Positions 26,886-31,811 of a stretch of 31,811 nucleotides of DNA are shown here, in pieces. Position 1 is the first letter of the stretch. The number at the start of each line of letters is the position of its first letter. Origin of the DNA: Rachicladosporium sp. CCFEE 5018. Lineage: Eukaryota; Ascomycota; Dothideomycetes; Cladosporiales; Cladosporiaceae. A model generated the notes under the pieces. That model was given only the letters and a program-made list of their open reading frames with translations, made no database searches and was not told the origin of the DNA. The stretch is taken from positions 1,043,450 to 1,075,260 of the forward strand of contig KZ111143.1 of the NCBI GenBank assembly GCA_002077045.2, in the 5' to 3' direction. The translations under genes and the position numbers were made by a program.

Positions 26886-29800
26886 CTACTGATGCACAGC
26901 CATACTCCCCGCCCTAGGCCTAACCAGATCCCTCTCATCACTCTCATACTTCTCCCAATTCGCCAGAATATTCCCAATCCTCGGCGAATTAGTCAACCGA
27001 TACACATCCTCGAAATACTCCTTCGTAATCTCGAAAGGCTTCGCGGTAACATTCGGAATGTACTTGCCCACAAGCTTGCTCGGATCGATGCTCGTCTTGT
27101 TGATTTTCTTGAGCAAGAAGGAGCGGAAGGGCTTTACGCCGGAGCGGAGGAAGGTCGAGTGGAAGGGGACGTCGATGCCGGTCAAAGGTGTGGTGGCGAA
27201 GCCGCGTTCGAGGACCAATGGGGTGGGTTTGGTGAGGGTGGTGTCGGCGCAGCCTTTGATGATTTCGACGAGGTGGGCTTTCACTTCTTCGAGGGAGAGG
27301 GTCTGCATGAGCTGCTGAATGTCGATCTTCTGGCTCTTGAGATAGTTCAACACGCTACCCAGCGTGTCCAGAGCGCGCAGATCTCCAGCACAAACATATT
27401 GCATGTTCTGGATGTTCAGGTTGACAATCTCAAGTAGCCAGGTGGTCGTCTCGGAGATGTTCTCGACGACGTACTGTAGCGCTTGCTCGGTGAAGGTCTT
27501 GCTGATGCGCGAGGGGTTCACGGCGCACATGCTGTAATTTGAGCGGCCGGCGGCGTCGCGCTCAACGGCCACTTGCATTGTCAGGCCGCGGTAGAAGACG
27601 ACGGAGACGAGCGACTCGATCGGCATGACTTCTGCGAGGGCGGCGAGGGCACTGTACTCGCCGAGGGAGTGGCCGGCGAAGCTGCTGTCGGGTTGGACTA
27701 CGCCTTTGGCGCGCATGTCTTCGAAGGCTGCCTTCTCCATGAGGGTCAAGGCAGGCTGGGTAAACTGCGTGGCGGAGATCAAGCCAGCGGGCGAGCGGTA
27801 AGTGTAGGAGCTGGTGGTCTCGTTGATCTCCTTGAAGATCTTTTCGGACTTGATGGAGCCGTCTGCTGCAACGGTCTCGAAGGTCATGCTGATGTAGTTT
27901 TGGCGAATGGCTTTGCCGCGAGCACCACCAAAGTGGACTGTAAGCTCCTTGGGGTTGTTCTTGACGATGTTGGTGATAGCGAAGCCTGGAATGATGGTCA
28001 GTATTGTGCCCTCTCACATTCCGTTGCGAAGTGGACTCACCATAGTTGTCCATGAAATGCTTATCAGCACGATCCCAGACCTCCTTGGCAACAGCACTGC
28101 TGTTATACAGGTCCATACCCATACCTTGCTCCTGCGAACCCTGTCCAGTGAAGATGTAAGCAGACACGGGCTGCTCGATCTCCGCCTCACCAAGGAGCAC
28201 CTTGTCCTCAGTCTCGGCTTTCGAGGCCTCGACCTTGATGATCTTGCGCCCTGACACCATGCCGATATGCTGCAAGCGCACTTCGATGGTATCGTCTGGC
28301 AGCACCATGCCAACAAGGCTGACGTGGAAGCTGCGCACACGGCCGACGTTGTTCTCAGCAGCCCAGGTCTCCACGAGGCTGCGCACGGCGGCACTGGAGT
28401 ACATGCCGTGTGTGATCGTACCGGGGAGGTCGGCATACTGGGAGAAGACCCGCGAAACGTGGATGGGATTGTAGTCCCCGGAGACACGTGCGTAAGTCTC
28501 GTTGGAGCTGGGTGCCTTGAGTACGAGAGGGATTTTTCCGTGAAGCGGGATCGGGTTTTCGAAAACCATGGGCTGATCCAGTGCCTCACCATTGCGGGAG
28601 AGGTAGTCGAGGACCGGATTGCCGAGAGATGCGCCAGCCTCGTACTCGACGGATGCCACCTGGATGATCTCCTTCGATGGCAGCTCGAGCTCAACCTTAC
28701 CAAGCGTCTGGATCGAGGAGAAGACGGTCTTGTTCTTGTACTTGGTAAGACTCTGCAGTCTGAAGACAAGAGTTTGACCGAGCAGCTCGATATCAGGCTC
28801 CTCGATCTTGAACCATTCCTTGGACTGCAGAACGGCAATCTCCTTCGTAGATTGCAGATGCACCTGCACAGGCGTCTCGTGCTTGCGCTGGAAGGTGTTC
28901 TCGAAGTCTGTGTAGGCACCGCGGTAGAGGAACTGCGATGTCACCTCCATGACGGGCTTGCCATCACGAGTGATTGTGCCGCAAACCTCGACCATCTTGC
29001 CAGAGTCCTGGTTGATGACCGCGTTGACTTCAGCAGTGGTGTCCAGCACATCGCCCTTCTTCAACGGTGCAGCACCTGGCAGCATACGGAAGCCGTTGGA
29101 CAGATGTACAAGCTTGAGCAGGTCGCCATCGATCTTACGAGGGAAGATAGGCTTTGTGATGGCCTTCCATCCGACCACGATGGCGAAGTCCATAGGGGCA
29201 AAGACCTCCTTGCCAGGACGCTCGACGAAAGCCTCGCCAGTGTTTCCAACAGCGTGCACAAAATCATTGATCGCTTCGCTGGTAACCGTGGCGCGCCCGC
29301 CGTCAAAGCGGGAAGTAACCGGGGTGTCATAGGGCACAGCGCTGTCGCCAAACCAGATCTTGTAGTAGAACTCCTTGATGCGGTCGTTGCGAGCATCCAT
29401 GACCTCGCGGATCGGAGCGTAACCAGTCTCAGGGTGGTATGTGAACTTGAGAGGTAGTGCCTCAGTCACGCCAGATGCAGTGCGATGCTCGAACATCTTC
29501 ACTGTGATCTCGCCGTTCTTGATCGGCCCAATCTCGACAGTCGGCAAGTACTTACCATGCGACGTCTCCTTGATGGTGATGGAAGTCTTCTTCGGGTCAT
29601 CAGGGTACATGATCTCGACGAGCATGCCCGGTGTCGGTGCGAAAATGCGGTGCATTGGGTTGGTCTGGAAGCGCTGGCCTTGCACAAAGACATCTGCGGT
29701 GAAGAACGCATGTCGCCAGTTGATACTACGGCCGGCGAGCAGCGAAATCCAGTTATTGAGATCTGGCAAAGGCGTGCCGGAAGAGGCGGAGAGGCGGTAC

Positions 29801-31811
29801 ATGACCTTATTCTCCACTTCCGAGACCGTGAGACCTTCGACACTGACGTCGTCACTGGCTTCGATAAGCTTGCCGCCAAAGTACTCGACGACTGGAATTC
29901 TGCTGGCGTCACCGCCGTACAAGTCCTTGGTCAGCATCTCGATGTGACCATGGTGAACGCCATCGAGTATCTCCTTGATCGGCTCATCGACCTTAGTGGA
30001 GTACTTGACAGCCACCGGGCCTGTCAAGATGGCAACACGGCCGACGTCGTGGTCAACGACCGCCTCGAGATCCTCAGATTGCCACAGAGAGTCTTTCTTG
30101 AAGAAGAACTCGAAGGTGTCATCCAGGCAGGGCACGAAAGGCGTAGGCTTCTGGCCACGGCGTTGACACAGCAGCAGGAAGTGCTGGCAATCCTGTGCGT
30201 TGATGAGCTGTACATCAGCCTCAGGGTACGTCGACAAGACCTTTTGCACGATCGTGAATGGCTCATCGAGTTCGCTGTAATTCTGAATGAGCGAGTTGTT
30301 GTTCGCTGTCGCAAACCGCTCTTCGATGCGGCGCAGGAAGTCACCAGTCAGCTTAGCCAGTGTGGGATCGATCCAGCGCTTCTGGTGCTTGATGTACATC
30401 AGATCCACCATGCGGCGTGCGACCTCACCATAGGTCATGTCCTCGAGATCGACGCTCTCACCAGCCTTGTTGCGGCCGAACCATGGCTTCTGGAAGTCCT
30501 CGTTGAGCTTTTTGATGATGTACTCGCGCTTCTTCTTGAGCACCGGGATGCGCTTGGCTTTGTCGAGCTTGAACACTTCTTTGTCCATCTCGTCCCAGAA
30601 CAAGATGCCGCGGGTGGCAAGCTTGTGGATCGGTTCGCCCATCTCTGAGCGCACTGTGATGACACCGCCGGCTTCGCCCTTGTAAGTCTTCTCCCAGTCA
30701 GCATCATCGACACCTGGAGCGGCGACGATGGCTGCCTTGGCGGCTGGCGAAGTCCAACATTCCTTCGAGACCATGACACGGCTACCGAAGAGCACACCAT
30801 CGAATGGCATGGGCGGGTATCCGAACTTCTTCGCCCATGTGCCATTCAGGTAAGGGTAGGTATCCTCTGCGCCTCCAAAGCCAGAGCCCGCAATGAGGAC
30901 CAAGTTGCGGCATCGGCGAATCCTACCGTACATCGAGAGGATGGGTTGATGGAAATCCTCGAACGAGTGATGTCCGCCACCACGCCCACCGGTCCACTGC
31001 ATGATGACCGGGAAATCTGGGTGAGCCTTGGCCACATTGATGGTGGCCTGAATAGCCTCGACTGATCCCGGCTTGAAGCTAATGTGCTTGATGCCGAGTG
31101 TCTCGATGTATTCGCTGGCAACTTCAATCGAGGGCACACCGGCACCAATCGTGAGGCCTTCAATGGGCACCCCGCTCGCTCGCAGGCGGGCAATCATGGG
31201 TATCTGCCAGGCCATCGCTCTGGGTGCAACGTAGATCAAGTTGATCGTGATGCCGCGTCCCGGCGGAATTGCCTTCTCGATCTTTGTAATGGCTTCGCTC
31301 ATGCTCTTGTCGGTGTAGTATCCGCCACCAGCCAACTCGATCTCGTAACCAGCATTCATGGTGGCAGCCACAAAGTCCCAGGGCACGGTGCAAGGCGTCA
31401 TACCTGCGACCATGACTGGCGGCAGACCGAGCATCCTGCTCATCTTAGTGTCCACGAACGTCTGTCCAACGGATGTCTTCGCCAATTTTGGTCCATGCTC
31501 TTTCACCCAGTCCACAGCATATTTCACAGCGTGCTCGCCATCGCGACCGAAGAGCTCTGGCTTGTAGCCAACTTCGGTGTTCGACCCATCCATAGCACCA
31601 GCAAGAATGACTCGTACGCCAGTGCCGTCCTTGTTGCGGTTTGTGAGTACTCCAAGACCTGAGATGCCGCCTGGTCCGAAGTCGAGAATGTGTGTTGCAC
31701 CGGGCATGATCGTCGCCTCTTCCCAATTCACTGGATCCTTGCAGATCATGCGGACCAGAGCAGGCACAACATTGGAGGCTTTGTCTTCGCGAATGTCCTT
31801 CCCAGTGTTGG
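26886..31811 (-). CDS. FAS1: Fatty acid synthase beta subunit (copy B, N-terminus beyond window)
   Basis: Exons 31811-28041 and 27985-26886 (minus) are joined across a 55-nt intron (GTGAGT...TTCCAG). Splicing gives DNYGFAITNIVKNN. About 1,623 residues are present; the family is ~2,050, so the acetyltransferase region lies off the right edge. In order, the enoyl reductase with FMN site comes first (LPPVMVAGMTP; QWTGGRGGGHHSFEDFH; LIAGSGFGGAED). The dehydratase region follows, then a MaoC-type hot-dog with DYNPIHVSRVFSQYADLPG near 28.45 kb. Last is the malonyl/palmitoyl transferase, with a FTGQGSQEQGMGM start and the nucleophile GHSLGEYSALA near 27.65 kb, ending in RAGSMAVHQ. The subunit forms the alpha6beta6 cytosolic fungal FAS that makes C16/C18 acyl-CoA from acetyl- and malonyl-CoA. 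No frameshift is visible. It converges on CYB2. Confidence 0.95.

Larger units (their letters stand above)
13482..27748. repeat. Duplicated five-gene block, copy B, interrupted by ~6.6 kb
   Basis: This is the partner of 5690-13381 in the same gene order. Homology covers 13482 to about 18040 and about 24680-27748. The segment 18.04-24.68 kb has no counterpart in copy A. FAS1 continues beyond 27748 only because copy A is cut by the gap. CYB2 proteins differ at two residues plus one missing Met, and the RRM proteins at one, whereas UTRs and introns differ widely. Confidence 0.9.

Noticed and set aside
28267..30648. Long plus-strand frames opposite FAS1 (28267-29457, 29485-30648)
   Set aside because: These are antisense shadows of a highly biased, GC-rich coding sequence; no domain is recognisable.
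27562..31767. A 1,401-codon frame that continues past the FAS1 intron to 27562
   Set aside because: Beyond 28041 it reads the intron and then the wrong frame (Arg/His-rich nonsense). The true second exon is the 26886-27985 frame, which restores conserved FAS beta sequence.
1..31811. tRNA, rRNA or other structured RNA genes
   Set aside because: I looked for tRNA-like A/B boxes and paired arms in the intergenic stretches and found none I could support by eye; a covariance-model scan would be decisive.

Overview
The window looks like filamentous or black-yeast ascomycete DNA (Pezizomycotina, probably Dothideomycetes). Genes are carried on both strands and have short introns (about 50-75 nt) with GTRAGT-type donors, CTAAY branch points and CAG/TAG acceptors. 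The gene content is also fungal: an Sfl1-type HSF factor, a con-10-like protein, a Vip1-type RRM protein, flavocytochrome b2 and the type I fungal fatty acid synthase beta subunit. One block of five genes occurs twice with strongly conserved proteins but diverged introns, UTRs and synonymous sites. That is what one expects of homeologs in a duplicated or hybrid genome such as Hortaea werneckii; the species name is inference only.

Layout. 0-4.9 kb is single copy: a small membrane protein (minus), a fragmented F-box gene (plus), an intact F-box gene (minus) and a 1 kb divergent promoter region. 4.9-13.4 kb is copy A: HSF/sfl1, DGTF-repeat con-10-like protein, RRM protein with Cys-rich tail, CYB2, then the 3' end of FAS1 on the opposite strand. 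13382-13481 is a run of exactly 100 N. 13.5-31.8 kb is copy B in the same order: the rest of HSF, the con-10-like gene, the RRM gene, then about 6.6 kb absent from copy A (18.04-24.68 kb), then CYB2 and a nearly complete FAS1 that runs off the right edge. Both genes touching the gap are truncated there, so the apparent tandem duplication may be a scaffold join between two homeologous contigs.

The copy-B-specific segment holds an unrecognised acidic, low-complexity protein gene and an unusual 3.6 kb gene. The latter carries five Cys4 zinc-ribbon-like units (three to four of them 141-bp tandem repeats) and an internal Zn2Cys6-like cluster. It is interrupted by one nonsense codon and one frameshift. 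A diverged copy of its 3' flanking sequence lies upstream, with mostly transition differences, suggesting an amplified and possibly RIP-affected family. This is the most novel part of the window.

Functionally the conserved block mixes a morphology/adhesion regulator, a putative stress hydrophilin, an RNA-binding protein, lactate oxidation and fatty acid synthesis. I see no evidence that it is a pathway cluster; it reads as ordinary chromosomal synteny preserved after duplication.
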